From: Ganoderma boninense
Taxonomy: Eukaryota > Basidiomycota > Agaricomycetes > Polyporales > Polyporaceae
Direction of reading: 5' to 3'
NCBI GenBank assembly: GCA_002900995.3
Contig: CM035304.1
Span: forward strand, 3,284,892-3,348,891
DNA: 64,000 bases
Shown here piece by piece: positions 11,691-24,004 of the stretch. How positions within the stretch are numbered: position 1 is the stretch's first letter; every line of letters starts with the position of its first letter. The notes beneath the pieces are model-generated. The model did not search any database. It was not told the origin of the DNA and was given only the letters and a program-made list of their open reading frames with translations. Made by a program: the position numbers and the translations under genes.

Positions 11691-13394
11691 TACCGTAAGC
11701 TGTCTCTGGTCTTACGAGGTCCAAGGCTAGAGCGAGGCGGGTCTTGGTGCAACGTTGTCGTCAAACGAACCACCTTCAACTCGACGCGGTTCGACTGGCG
11801 TCTCCCGTCTGGAGGTCGCCACGGTCACATGATCAAGCGCAGTCGTCTCGGATCGACTTTTTCCGCATGCTTCGCACTATCACTGCTCAGGGCCATGCCA
11901 ATATTCTTTTACCGTGCAACTTTGGCTTACGGATATTTTTCTTTTCTATCACTCAGACCTCACGTCGAAGATATCCTGCAGAGCCCTTTGGCAGTGCCGC
12001 TCCAGCAGCCTGAGCGGCGGCCTATCTTGCCAAGATCGAGCCAGCACTCGCACTAAAGACAAGACCACACCAAATTCAAGGGGCCAAGTATTTGACTGTC
12101 TAGAACCGTCTAGATTACATCGAAGCAGCTCGGAACAACCGTACCGCCCCTCGCACTCGCAGCTTCAACGTTCAAGTGCCATGGTTCTAGCCAGCAGGAA
12201 CGGCGGAGGCATGGCACTTCTCAAGCATGTCAGCCTCTCCCGCGACAGCTCTGCCACGAGGTCCGTCTGTTATTATCATTTGCAATACTGAATCTCCGGC
12301 GTGTAGTATGACGGCACTGTCCCACTCAGAGTCAGAATGGCCAGAGTAAGAACGACAGCCCACTCTATCACCATCTATCGTTGTGAGAACGCAGTAGATC
12401 GCGGTGGGTGCTTCGATGCAGCAAGGCACTGCGAGCCTCGAGGCGTAGTGGCGCGGTGTGATCACGGCGTGCTCTTCACAGTGAACTCCTAATTCCAAAT
12501 AGCAACCCTTGAAGCTGTTGCCTGGCGTCAGCTTCCTTTCATCCAGGTATGGAAGGAAGAACAAAACCTGGCCTTTGCGAGCCGACGATGCGCCGCCGGA
12601 AGGGCCTGATTACCCATCTCTTCTCGACGAGTTGACAAATGATTATTCAGTTGACTGGCTCGGAGAATCAGATACGTGCCTCTGAGAGCCTACGGGACCC
12701 TATTGTAGCGTATTCCTTGTACTGCTTCGGAGTTCTGCCCGGCGCATGCGCATATGAAAGTCCACGCAGAATGACGGCGCTGTGGCGTGATGTTGGCAAC
12801 AGGACGGCGTTCACTGCCTAACGTATCCTAGGCTTGAGAGAATTCTAGCACAATAACGAGCGGAAAAGAAAGAGTGGTGGTGGAGTGGAGCTTCGTGTCG
12901 GTCTCGACTGATGCTAATCGTCGCCGACGAACCTTGCGGTGCCGTGGCCTCAGTCAGTCATAGTGCCAAGTTCCGAGTGCCTGCGACTCGGAGTTTGAGG
13001 CAGCAAGCGCAATTTGACTCGGCCTGCTAAACTGTCCCTGTTTCGCGATGAGGAATCAGCGACATAGGCGCAGGAATGCGCGTGGTCACCGTGTGTGAAG
13101 GCATGCAGTCCAAACGAGGACCGAGCTGACGCCACCGCGCCATGAATACGAGTCCAGGAGGGGAGGGCTATACACCCGTACCCCGCACAATGGAGTTCGC
13201 CTTACTTTATCCTGCGTTAGACCATCAACTCTTCAGAGAGTTCGTAGGATTGCGGGGAAAAAGGTAAATTTGCATTCCGGCCTCGATCGGCCTCCTCCTC
13301 ACGCTACTCACAGTACGCCACATTGATACTACCTCAGGGCAATGAGAGCATGGCTTCGAAATGCGAACAAGAAAACTCGCCCACTTAATAGCTC
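11691..13394. other. Spacer within duplicated unit 2
   Basis: About 1.7 kb, diverged counterpart of 7182-8755. No supportable gene. The plus-strand frame at 11914-12291 has no recognisable content and I treat it as chance. Confidence 0.45.
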
Positions 13395-14330
13395 AAGCAA
13401 TCGCCCACTATAGAGAACATGCGACGAAAGCCCAAAACTTCTTCCGCATACATACTTGCAGTGACACGGTCTCGTTCATAATTGTCCCCAACGACGCTGG
13501 GGCACGATCGCCGTCACGGCCACCTCCCAATAGTCTGGGAGCCAGGCCGCTTCCTAGTCGATGATGCTAGTGATGTGGCTATCGGGGCGACCATGACGTT
13601 GTGCCGGTTCAGATCCCTCGTGGGTGAATACGACGGCGTGGGGCGGGAGCGCGAAGAACTTCTCGGCGCCGATGGTTGCGCTCTTGTCCTTGCCCTCGAG
13701 CCAGGCGACGTAGCGAACGCCGTCGTAGAAGGTAGCCTCGTCCGGGGTCGCGTGAAGCGGCGCTCCAGGGATCAAGGGACCCACGACCGGACCACCGTCC
13801 ACGCCGCAGATGGTGCGGTTTCATGGGCTGAAGAAGGAGCGCATGAGGGTGAGCGTTGAGGATGCGCACGAGGTCGTCTTTGACGACGTCGAAGTCGACC
13901 TCGTCATCTTGAAGCGCGTCGAGCTCGATCCACGGGACTCTGGTCATCACAGATTGAGAAGAGACTGTACTTGTAGGACGACAGTGGCTCAGCGAAGGAC
14001 AAGGAATCTGGGAGCGGGGACGCCCATGGCGCGCGCGAGGTTCATGGCGAGACCTTCCTGCTGGCGGGCGCGAGGGACGTTCTTTAGGATGAGGTCGAAG
14101 AGGAGCAAGTATATGGCGAGCTGGTCCTGGATGTTGTACCAGTGGCAGTACCATACGGAAAGCGAGAGAGGCGGGAAGAAGGACGCCCAATGGGTGGACG
14201 CGGCCGTAGCTCGTGACGGAGGTGAGCGGCGGAAAGAAAGCGTGGCGTCGTTGGCCTCACGGAGCATCTTCATGGACGAAGAGCTGAGCCTGAGACCACT
14301 GCGCCCGGTAATATGACGAGCGACGACCGG
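13395..14330 (-). pseudogene. Broken APH-like phosphotransferase, copy B
   Basis: Clearly homologous to 8756-9745 but split across frames. The N-terminal part (about 13990-14270) retains EQEGLAMNLARAMGVPAPRF-type sequence, then one extra base near 13990-14000 sends the frame into a stop where copy A reads FAEPPP. A second break follows the DDLVRIL segment (about 13850). A third lies in the active site: copy A has CAC GGG GAC CTG AAC (HGDLN), whereas copy B has CACGAGGGATCTGAAC near 13610, an extra base that destroys the HGDLN motif. AEKFFALPPHAVVFTH just before it is intact. No equivalent start region is evident. Several independent lesions make a real pseudogene much more likely than a single base-call error. 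Confidence 0.85.
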
Positions 14331-14830
14331 GTCAAGGACTTCAGCCTGAAGACTCAGCGCCACAAGTACGCCTGGCCTGTGGCCCGAGCCCCGGACCGCG
14401 ACGGTCGCACGCGACGAAACCCGGGCCGGTGTGGGCCGGGGCCTACCCGCCGTTTGTCACGCAGGGTCCAGTTTCAGCACGAGTTATTCTACAGTCAAGC
14501 ATTCAATTGTCTTTTTCTGATGGCAGAGTTACCATCGACGCAATGAGGTGAGATTATACCAGTATAGCGAGGAGTCCTGACCAGGTAAGTACCAGCCATG
14601 AAGGGGTTCCTCAGTCATCACCACCACTCAGCCCCGAGACTGACGGCATCCGATTCGTGAGTTAGCAGCGAGCCATCACGATCTGTTTGTATTGATAGTT
14701 CTTGAACTAGACCAGAGGTTGAGTGCAGGACCGCACAAAGTTCCGCCTCCGCCCTACGTCAAGGTCCAACTCTGGAAGCCCGACGGTTTGTTGTTGAGCA
14801 AATCGACGAACTGCGGACAGCAGAATGGAA
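14331..14830. other. Intergenic, 14331-14830
   Basis: About 500 bp at the left end of the F-box gene's 3' side. No gene, repeat or RNA seen. Confidence 0.4.
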
Positions 14831-16741
14831 TTAGATCTCTCCTCGCGAAACGAACAAGCATCGCGGACTGCCTACCATCAGCGAGAAGCCGCTTTGAGTC
14901 GCAATGGACTCGATGGGATAGTGCCCGTCGGGGAAGGTGATGGTCGGGCCCTTGTAGACGGCGAAAGGAAGCGCGTTCCCGGAAGGCAGCGGTTCGACGA
15001 AGGCATCCAGGTCCGTGCCCGTCTCCCAGCATTGTAGGAGGGAGCTGTCGCCGTTACCATCGTCGGACTGGGACTGTGACTTGGACAGGAAATGGCTCCG
15101 TTTCGCCACCCAGCGGTTGATGTCCACGACGAGCACGCAGGGAGACGCTGGCTCGTCCGGCCGCGCGCTGCCGTCGGCAGGACTCGAGGCGCGATAGGAC
15201 AGGAGGGCGAACTTGGACCCGAACGGCTGGACCTGCGCCGTGTGTAGGTAGGATCCGGGCTTGCGTCCCTCGCCGAGCAGCAGACACCCGCGCCCCCATT
15301 CCGCAAACGGCAGAGTGGGCGGCGGTGTTTGGCCTCCCTCAGGGTGGGATTGGTGCACAGTGTGGAAGACGTCGCGCAGGGAGGAGGAATCGAGGACGAG
15401 CAGCTTCTTGATATAGTCAGGATGACCTGTGGTAAGGTGGAAGACGACGGCCGCCGAGCTGGGCAGCGCCCTGAAGGAAGACCGGTCGCACGTCGCATCT
15501 GAGGTCTGCTCAGGAGGCATGTCCGAGAATATGTTCTCGATCTTCCACTTGGTGTCGTGGAATGGGGGCCCGGACACGGATAGGGTGCATAGCGACTTGG
15601 CGTGAGGGAAGCAGCCTTCCCATGCGCCGGTACCGTGTACGGGAGCACGGCAGGACCCGACACAGAACACACGGACGTCCGATGACCAGGAATGCGCAAC
15701 AGCGAGATGCGAGTCGTCCAGGAACGCCAAAATTGGGCGTAGCGTGAACGCTTCTGATGTCTACAAAGATGGCGGAATCGTCGTCAGCAGATACACAGGA
15801 TTGTCCGATCACATAATCTTCGGCGTAGGGGCCTTACCAAACAATGTGATCCGGTGCGCCAGTCCCACACCAACAATTCTTCTGGTTCTTCGTTGCCTGC
15901 GACGACGACAGCAACGTACTGCGCGAATATCCTGGTGGTGAGGACGACTTCAGGCAGTATCATTCCTACAGTCATCGAGGGAGTGCAGAACTTCAGGATG
16001 GGGACGGCCGCGGAGGGGTGAGATTGCTTTCCACCACCACCGAGTGATAGCAAGCGTATATGTATGTTCCTACACATGGACAGTGTAAGACGCCAGAAAG
16101 CCGACCCGCTTTTCGGACAGACGTACCAGGAGTCCCTGACCGCCTCAGCGACGACCAAAAGGTCTTGCAGTGGGTCAACCGCGACATGTCTGGAAGGGGG
16201 CGTTGGGATGTCTATGCTGCGGAGGGGAACGTCCCAGTTGTACCAGCTGTCACCGTTACTCAAACTCGACGGGAGATAAACGTGGAACATATTATTTCCA
16301 GTGACTTTGGTGATGATGTGAGCGATCGAGCCGCTGGTGGATGTGATTGGCTGCCAATGGACATGGCCGGCTGCCGGGTTCAGCAAACGAGTCGTGGTGC
16401 AAGAAAAGTTGAGACGGCGAAGTTTCGCTTCGTATTTTCTGAGGGCTGTGAAGCGTCCAGGAAGGCCCAGCGTCATGTTGGAAGTGGACGGCTCAACCAG
16501 GCCGTTGAATGTCAGTGCTATCCGGTATTGCAAGGACAGATCGAATGCGATGACGTGGAAGAACTGCCAGCAGACCTAGGAAAAGAGGCCAAGGATTAGA
16601 TACCGGAGAATAACTGTAAGAACGTGATACGTTAGTATATACCTGTCTGCATGATAACAGATCGTCGCCGCCTAGAATAGAGAATATGGCGAGCAGGACA
16701 TCGTCAGGGACGCCGTGGTTGGGAGCCGTAGTTATCGTCAT
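14831..16741 (-). CDS. F-box protein
   Basis: The start at 16741 opens directly into an F-box: VPDDVLLAIFSILGGDDLLSCR, then an intron whose acceptor is near 16577, then VCWQFFHVIAFDLSLQYRIALT. This spacing (VPDDVLLxIF, then CRxVC) is the Skp1-binding F-box typical of large basidiomycete F-box families. The rest, in exons at about 15784-16560 and 14831-15730, is a long C-terminal region of the kind that often forms a degenerate WD/kelch-like propeller, with repeated strand-like motifs such as LLVWDWRTG and LLVLDSSSLRDVF. No clear repeat count can be given. The expected role is substrate selection for an SCF ubiquitin ligase; the substrate is unknown. The stop is at 14831. The intron around 15731-15800 is inferred from the frame change and not resolved exactly. 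Confidence 0.75.
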
Positions 16742-18419
16742 CGGAGAGAAATGACGAGCTTTTTTGAAACCTTGAGGCTATATGCAACTTGAAAGCAGGG
16801 CTTGGAGGTGCGAGTCTCGTCGACTCTTGTGAGAGAGCCGGTCGGCGAAAAACTTGGAGTAAGGACTGCAGTAAGGTGATGACGACAGGAAAATCGGGCC
16901 GGAAGATGCCGAAACGCCAATCGGGCTGAACCAAACTCGAACTTCTCACACCAACCCCCATTACTATAAATTCTAACGATTAACCACGACAGTAGCTCGT
17001 CGACAAACGACAAACAATTCCTCAGCTCAGACAGAGAGGTGCTGATTCGTTTCACCTCTCCTTCGAGGGTCCCTCCCAGTGCCAGTGCCAGTGCCAGTGA
17101 GTGAGTGCGCTAGCCCAAATTTCCATGAAGTGGCAGTCCCGCCCCGACGATGTGTTCTCACCATGTTCTCTTTTTTGCATGTAGCAGTATGCGCACAGGT
17201 AAGTGATCATCGAGTATTGGAACTCGTCCACCCCTAGGCCTGGAGCTGGCTTGCCTCCGGAGCCGAATATACTCAGTGTTCTTTTTCATCCACGACATGT
17301 CGGTCTCGCTGCCGGTCCCGCCCCCCACGTGCGCACCCGAGAACCCTTCACGACGAATACGGACTCATTGCTTCTGTCGATCAACTCACCTTGGGGATAG
17401 GCTCTTAGGCTCACCGCTACATTCTCCTCATGCCTACGCCCTCGCTTCAGGTGGCAAATCGCGATGCGAAATGCGCACACTTCGTCACAGCCCACATCGG
17501 TCGCTGGGTTGAAGTGAATGGGGCGGCCCGTGGCCCTTTATTTCTAAGCATAGACGGACTACGAATCCCATGATGCTTGTCGGTGCTAACCTATCCCGAA
17601 GGCCTTGACACCACCGTCAGGAATATATTCACTCATCATAGAAATGGACCCATCGACCACCAAATACGCTCGCGGGAGTGCTGCGGGTGTAGAGGAAAGT
17701 GAGGAGGCCCTGGAGTGCGATGGGGTCGTTGCGAAAGCATGGTGCCCTGGACCGACTCGACCTTCACTGCGACCAGCCTTTGACTGGGGCGACCAACGCG
17801 GTTTTACCCAGCCTGGGCCAGAGACGTCACGACGACAATGCGATCTGCAGGTTCCAGACTTTGGCATGTGCCTATCACGTAGATATACAAAGACATATAG
17901 AGACATGTCACCCATGGCGCATGTGGTTTTGTGCAGAGAAAGACGAGGACACTCTGACCCCTGGTGGTTGGGAAATATGTAGTAATATTCCGTATTCCGT
18001 ATCAGTCTCGGGCCCCACGGCCCGGAATTTGATTTTGGGCGCTTATATGTGTCCCGTGTAGGCTCAGCTTCAAGTTGAACATTCTTTAGGTTTTGACTGG
18101 CAGTTTTCGTACCATCCCCATTTCGACCTCCTGCCACTTTGCAGTCCACACAACACCGCACACGTCTCTACACGTCTTCTCCACCTTCACTCGCACAAGA
18201 GATGCCCGGCTATTTCCCGTTGCGGTACTGGAAATGAGCTATCGACTCTCCCTCTCCTCGTGATCCGGGTGATACCTATGGTCGTAGTCCATTCCGGATG
18301 CAGCGGGCCGTGCTTAGAGGGTGGAGGAGGTCAGGAATTATAAGATCGCAAACGATCTCTCCCTCGACCTCCTCAGGTTTCTCCCCGCGCATACAACGAC
18401 TCGCAAGGCGGCTGATACA
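16742..18419. other. Intergenic, 16742-18419, with small CCAGTG repeat
   Basis: About 1.7 kb between divergent genes (F-box leftward, dehydrogenase rightward), so it should contain both promoters. The hexamer CCAGTG occurs four times in tandem at 17076-17099, followed by a GTGA run. A 191-codon minus-strand frame at 17586-18161 has no recognisable domain and I do not call it a gene. Confidence 0.45.
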
Positions 18420-19668
18420 ATGGTGCGCGTCCTGATCTGCGGTGAGTCCTACCATCCATCTCGCACAATATATTACTCAATACTCAACGCTTCACTAGGC
18501 GATCTCGTCTGGGCGCACAAGGAGTGCGAAGACCTCTTCCGTGGTCTCGCCGATGTGGTCGTACGTGCCCATACCCACCCATTCATCCTCAATTTACCCA
18601 CGCCGGGACCTCTTCCAGACGATGGACTCGCCCAATCGCACCGAGTTCTTCGCTGGGCTTCAGCCAGGGGGAAAGTATGACGGCATCGTCGGTATCTATC
18701 GACACAACGTCTCCACGGACCACATCGGCATCTTCGATAAGGAACTCATCGCGAAGCTGCCCACAAGCGTCAAGTGGATCGCACACAACGGCGCGGGATA
18801 CGACCAGATCGACGTGCACGCTTGCAAGGAACGCAGTGAGTCCTCCCTCCTACCAAAGCCCTCCCCGCATATACCCCCGTGCTCCTGGACATTCACGCGC
18901 CAAGATTAGGCATCGTCGTGTCCAACACCCCCGGCGCGGTCGACGACGCAACCGCGACGACCGCCCTCTACCTCATGATCTCCACCCTCCGCCGCTTCGC
19001 GCACGCCGAACAGGACCTGCGCGCCAACAACTGGAAGGCGTCGCACCGCCCCGGGGCCGCGCACGACCTCACTGGGCGCACGCTCGCGATCCTCGGGCTG
19101 GGCGGCATCGGGCTGCGCCTCGCGGAGCTCGCGCACGCGTTCCCCATGCGCGTCATATACCACTCCCGTCGCAAGGTCGCGCACGCGCCCGCGTGGTGCG
19201 AGTACTACGGGGCGGACAGGCTCGACGCGCTCCTCGCGGAGACGGACGTGCTGAGCGTGCACGTGCCGCTGCGCGCGGAGACGGAGGGGTTCGTCGGGGA
19301 GGAGATGATCAGGAAGCTGAAGAAGGGCGCGGTCATTGTGAACACGGCGCGCTGGGAAGGTCATCGACGAGGCTGCGCTCATCCGCGCGCTCGAGGATGG
19401 TCACGTATGTTGTCATGTGGTCATCTTGCAAGATTGTCTGTGCTGATTGTATGATGCATAGCTTGGGGCTGTCGGCTTGGACGTCTACCCAAACGAGCCG
19501 GAAGTGAATCCTCGCTTGCTTGAATTCCCGAACGCCACACTTCTCCCCCATATGGGCACCGAGACGTGCGATTCGCAGAAGAAGATGGAGGTCCGCGCGC
19601 TCACCAACCTGCGCGATTACCTGACGACGGGCAAGGGCTCAGACATCATTCCGGAACATCAACAGTAA
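18420..19668 (+). CDS. D-2-hydroxyacid dehydrogenase (glyoxylate/hydroxypyruvate reductase type), one-base frameshift
   Basis: Exons splice from ATG at 18420 (MVRVLICG, GDLVWAHKE, then TMDSPNRTEFF) into a recognisable 2-hydroxyacid dehydrogenase. The substrate-binding part has WIAHNGAGYDQID and VSNTPGAVDDATA. The Rossmann motif is LGLGGIGLRLAE, followed by IYHSRRKV, whose Ser-Arg-Arg after the second strand suggests NADP(H) preference. Catalytic Arg is in VNTAR, Glu in DVYPNEPEVN and His in LLPHMGTET. The expected reaction is reduction of glyoxylate or hydroxypyruvate. One extra T at 19353 (GCGCGC-T-GGGAAG) breaks the frame between NTAR and GKVIDEAALIRAL; without it the frame runs to the stop at 19666-19668, with one more intron after LEDGH. 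This is either a base-calling error or a recent inactivation that would remove the catalytic Glu and His. Confidence 0.8.
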
Positions 19669-20722
19669 GGAAGTTGCCGCTTGCATTTCGCAGAGGCTCA
19701 CCTGCAATGCTTACTAGATAGGTCGGCGACACCTGATTCTCCGTTGAGTAGGCTGTAGACATCAGAAGACGCGTCGCGCTGTATGATTGTAGAGTGTTGT
19801 TAGTGTTCTCACCATGACATCATTAGAACGGCAGAGCTCTTCCTTGGGTCGATAGTTCTCGTCCCTTAAATTCGCCAAAATGCACTCAACATCTTTGCCT
19901 GGAACCTGAACCAGCAGAGGCGGGATATGGGCGCTGGGGAATCCACTGCGGAGATGAGACGCGCTGGATGGCGTCCTTCATGCCACATCACAGCCGTGGC
20001 GACCCTCTCAGCCTCTCAAATACTAGCAAGTAAAGTACCACAGCCGTAAGGCTCCATTTTCAACGTTCTCCGTGGTGTTGGTTGTGTTTTATCGAGGTAG
20101 ATCGGGTGATGTTGATTGTCACGGACACTCAGTACTATGCACAGCCACCAGTCTGGGCCCGGGGCCTGTAGTTGTGACTCGTGCTTTCACTGCCAGGCAG
20201 TAATGTCCAGAAAAATCACTGGAGAAGTAGGCAGTTCTTCATTGGGATATTGTGCGACGATGAGATTTAGGGAGGACATGCTGCGATGCCAGCGACGAAG
20301 AAACAAGTGCCTGGCCGAAAAAGGCATTCGTTGAAGGGCGTGACTCGGTTAAGCAGTCACAATCAACCGCCTCATGCTCCGAGCGTCTACTAAGTTGAAC
20401 TTGCTCTCGCCGACCACCAACTCTCCCATTGTTCTCCTCTTCCAGCATCGCCCCGATATCCCACTTACCTCAGTAATTAGCACAAAATACCCTATACGGT
20501 AAGACACAACCTGTCTTTTCGTTCTCAGCAAGACACTCCGATCATCAACCAATATCCTGGTATGTTGTGCTCCTCCCCCTCTTCATCCCCAACCACATCC
20601 TCTCTACTGTCCACCTGCCACCCGTGCTTGACTCTATACGCTCTCCGCTGCTATACATCTCCTCTCATATCATTCTCCCTCCATCGCCTACTCCCTCCAT
20701 CACTCTATCCTCCATAACCACC
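19669..20722. other. Intergenic, 19669-20722
   Basis: About 1.05 kb with no gene. The last 200 bp before 20723 are pyrimidine-rich (runs of CTCC and CATC), as expected for a basidiomycete core promoter and 5' untranslated region. Confidence 0.45.
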
Positions 20723-23496
20723 ATGTCCAACCAAGTCCGATTCAGCCTTGATACTAAATTCTCCGACTCTCCAGCAAAGGCCTTCAACGGCAACTCCAGC
20801 CACACCAACACCAAGCCCGATCTAGCTCGCAACCGCGCCGAACTCTGTTTCAACATGCACGGCAAGATCACCATTGTCGACTACGCCGAGTTTGTCGAAC
20901 TCTTCCTCCCCGCGGTTGAAGGCGGCAAGGCAACACATACCAACATCTTCCAGAAGATTCCGCAGCCGAATGCGAGCCTGATATGTACAGGGAACTGGTG
21001 AGTTTTCCTGACATCTGCAGTCACCCGGCGCGTCGGCGCTCACACGGTGGTTGAAGCCCAAGGCGATCAACGGCGCGAAAATATGTCCCGGCTTCAAGGT
21101 CGTCGCCACCCCCTACCAGGCGGACAGGACCGACTCCTCCAAGCAGGCCGTCGACATGGGTCTGTACCGCACCGCGAAGACCCCGAAGTGCGAGAAGGAC
21201 AAGCCGTACCCTGCCGTCGACTGGTTCGACCTCGACCTGCCGATGGAGTGCAAGGCGGACGAGACGGAGCAGGACGCGTTCGACGAGAACCAGCCGAACG
21301 GGGAGCCGACGGGGGACAAGCGCAGGGACGCGCTCGGACAGGGCTTACTCGTACATCGAGCTCATCGTCAAGCGGCAGCATCGCATGTTCGTCTTTATGC
21401 TCTTCTTCCTGGGCAACAGCGTCCGGATCGCGCGCTTCGACCGCTCTGGCGTTTTCGTCACCCGCAAGTTCGACTACAAGGCCAAAGGCGAGTTGCTTGT
21501 CGACTTCCTCCACCGCTACTCGCAGCTTTCCGACGTGCAGATCGCGGCTACGACCCGACGGCCTCGCGTATCCTCCCCAACACCCGTCTGTACAACGCGA
21601 TGCGTCGACGGGCGAAGGCCAAGAAGGACTCAGACAAAGATCCGCGCGACTACGTCCGCGCGCTGTTCCAGAAGTCGCTGAATCCTCAGTGGCCGTGGTG
21701 GAAGGTCGAGGTGCATGCTCACGAACCTCACGGCAAGACGCGCAACCAGCGCAACCACACGGTCGTTCGCAAGTTCGCCGTTGGGATGCCCCATTTCCAG
21801 GCCCCTGGTGTGGCTGGCCGCGGGACTCGTGGCTACGTCGCGCTTCCCATTCGGGACGACGATACTATCGCGAATGATGCCGACTTCGTCTACCTCAAGG
21901 ACGCTTGGCGGGTCGACCAAGGCGGCATCGAACAAGAAGGCGTCACGCTCCAGTTCCTGAATGACAAGGGAGTCCAGTTCGTACCGACCCTCCTCTGCCA
22001 CGGCGATCTCCCTGGCCAGGTGACGAGAACGCAAGAACTTTGGGCGGCTTTCCATCCAGACCAGGACAAGGTCCCACTGAAGCGGCATCAGCATTACCGC
22101 CTCGTCGTGAAGGAGGTTGGCCTTCCGCTCGAAGAATTTCAGGATAGATCTTTCGAACTGTGCGCGGCCATCTTTTGCTGCTTGAGAGGTGCGCCTCTCC
22201 TGTTTTGCTCTATGCCGCTGATCGTAGGGCTGATCTTTTCGTGCTTAGCTCATTCGCAGGCCTACAAGGCCGGGATCATCCATCGCGACATCTCTGCAGG
22301 CAACATGCTTCTTTACAAGGGCGAAGACGGCGAGTGGTATGGACTCCTCAACGACTGGGAGCTGTCCAAGAAAATCGATTCCGGTTCTCCGGAAGGCCGC
22401 CAGCCGGATCGCACGGTGAGTATTGTCGTCCGCAGTCAGCATGACTTCAGTCTTCTATCAGTTTACTGATGATGAGTACACAGGGTACCTGGCAATACAT
22501 GTCCGCGAATGCTCTAAACAACCCGTGGCGAAGAATCGTCATTCAGGACGAGCTCGAATCGTTTTTCCACGTCTTGATCTACTACGCGGTTCGATTTCTC
22601 CCTCATAATCTCGACGACAAGCATGTGGGCCAGTTCCTATATGACTACTTCGACGCTTACTGCCCTCACGTCGAGGGTTACTATCGTTGTGGCAGAGCAA
22701 AACTCGACGCCATGCGGAGTGGCGTCATCCAGCTCGTGTCGTATCTTGACCAGGAGCCGAAGGATCAGGAAGACGCCAAGCTTACGTTTCTATGGCCATC
22801 TCCCTGCGAAGCCTCCTCCTCGACCTCCAAGCCCAGGGATGGGTCGTCCTCCCCCGCTCTTCCCAGCAGTCCATCTCCTGCTGGACTCGCATTGCCAGCG
22901 ACTGAGAACGCATCCTCGTCCGATGAACGTTCGCCTTCCCCCACATCCAGCGCCATTTATGGCTCGGACCTAACCTCTCTCCCTTCGGAGTCTTCCCAGC
23001 CCCCGGAAGAAGTCAAAGAACGTAGTCATCCACTCAACGAGATCATTACTCCGATGCTTACGTGGTTCGAGGCGCATTATGCCTTGGATACCACTTGCGC
23101 TCCCGCCTCGCTCGACGACTCGCCAAAGGACAACTCATCAAGTACTTCCACGAAGGGAACGAGAAGGTACTGCAGGTCGACGAGGAAGATGAGGTCGAGG
23201 ATGTGGTCCCGTCTAACGAACGGATCCCGACCTGGACGCAGTGAAGATCGCGGCGTACGACCAGCATCGCGCGAGACTGCAGACGCACGGTGCGATGCTC
23301 ACACTAATCTCCAAGGCACTCAACAACAAAGAGTGGCCGGAAGAACGACAAGGGGAGCGACAAGAAGCCGAAGGAGGGCTATGTGCCCCCCAAGTCTGCA
23401 GTCCCTGCATCTGTGACCGCGACAACAGGATCAAAACGTCGATCGATGGAGGAACACGCGGATAGGCCTGGCACGAGCAAACGCAGCCGGACATAA
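20723..23496 (+). pseudogene. FunK1-family fungal protein kinase, multiple frame breaks
   Basis: Start MSNQVRFSLD at 20723; the tail, rich in Lys/Arg and ending KRSRT, stops at 23494-23496. The kinase core is clear: GIIHRDISAGNMLLY (catalytic loop), LLNDWELSKK (DFG-equivalent DWE) and GTWQYMSANAL (activation/APE region), with two normal introns around them. This matches the fungal-specific FunK1 family (Pkinase_fungal). The frame, however, must shift near 20964, at 21341-21343 (extra G), at about 21541, near 23095, near 23221 and near 23340 (extra G) to follow conserved sequence. A 23-base GT-AG interval at 20998-21020 is too short to be a confident intron. Sequence on both sides of each break is well conserved and no additional stops have built up. 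It is either a very recent pseudogene or a locus with sequence errors. I label it pseudogene because the sequence as given cannot encode the full protein. Confidence 0.65.
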
Positions 23497-24004
23497 GGCA
23501 CACCCCTTCATTGTGGCGGACTCGGGCCCGTCTCTCTCGGTCAGATTCTCTTCGCCTTCGCTTGCACTCGGACTCAGTCCTCTCGCGTCTCTTCCAGTGA
23601 TCTTGTTTTTGTGACAACACCTTGATCCGTATCTTGCGTTTGCTATCTCGCGTATCGTCGGGGCTTGTGTCCATTCGCCGATATCCTGTCGTTACTGTAC
23701 ACTGTATACCTGAGTTTCTGATTATACCCACAGTTTGAATCGCATCCTTCGCCCTGGGCTCCCCTCTCTTCTTGATGTGCAGTCAATATTAGAGCAACTT
23801 TGATATCGATAGGACGGTATCCTCTCCGTTCTATTGTCTATCTCATAGAGTGCATTTCCGTGAACGAAAACTTGGTTCGAGATGTATCTACGAACAAGAA
23901 TTGACGGAGACCGGGGCGTATATTCCTGCTACCCTATTCTTACACAACCCAGCAAAACAGCACAACGAGCATCCACAGGACGTTCAAACCCTGCTCCCAC
24001 AGTC
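23497..24004. other. Intergenic, 23497-24004
   Basis: About 500 bp between the convergent FunK1 locus and MFS gene. Nothing supportable; probably 3' untranslated regions. Confidence 0.4.

Larger units (their letters stand above)
5569..14330 (-). repeat. Tandem segmental duplication: kinase-like + APH-like unit, two copies
   Basis: Unit 1 (about 5569-9750) and unit 2 (about 10099-14330) hold the same gene pair in the same order and orientation, offset by about 4.5 to 4.7 kb. The kinase C-terminal exons are near-copies: both contain DGMTTH, VSRRFSAEEALDFFRSNI and end in WRIFGI. The APH copies share EQEGLAMNLARAMGVPAPRF. The spacer also matches in blocks: a GGCAACAGG-containing stretch followed by GGTCTCGACTGA occurs at about 8165-8205 and again at about 12793-12910, with roughly 90 extra bases in unit 2. 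This points to one duplication of a two-gene block followed by divergence. The boundaries are approximate. Confidence 0.85.

Noticed and set aside
17076..17099. Four CCAGTG units as a regulatory array
   Set aside because: Too short and simple; likely a microsatellite.
17586..18161. 191-codon minus-strand frame
   Set aside because: No domain, no splice partners and composition like the intergenic DNA around it.
20998..21020. 23-base GT-AG interval in the FunK1 locus as an intron
   Set aside because: Too short for a normal fungal intron, and the same locus has other frame breaks that splicing cannot explain.
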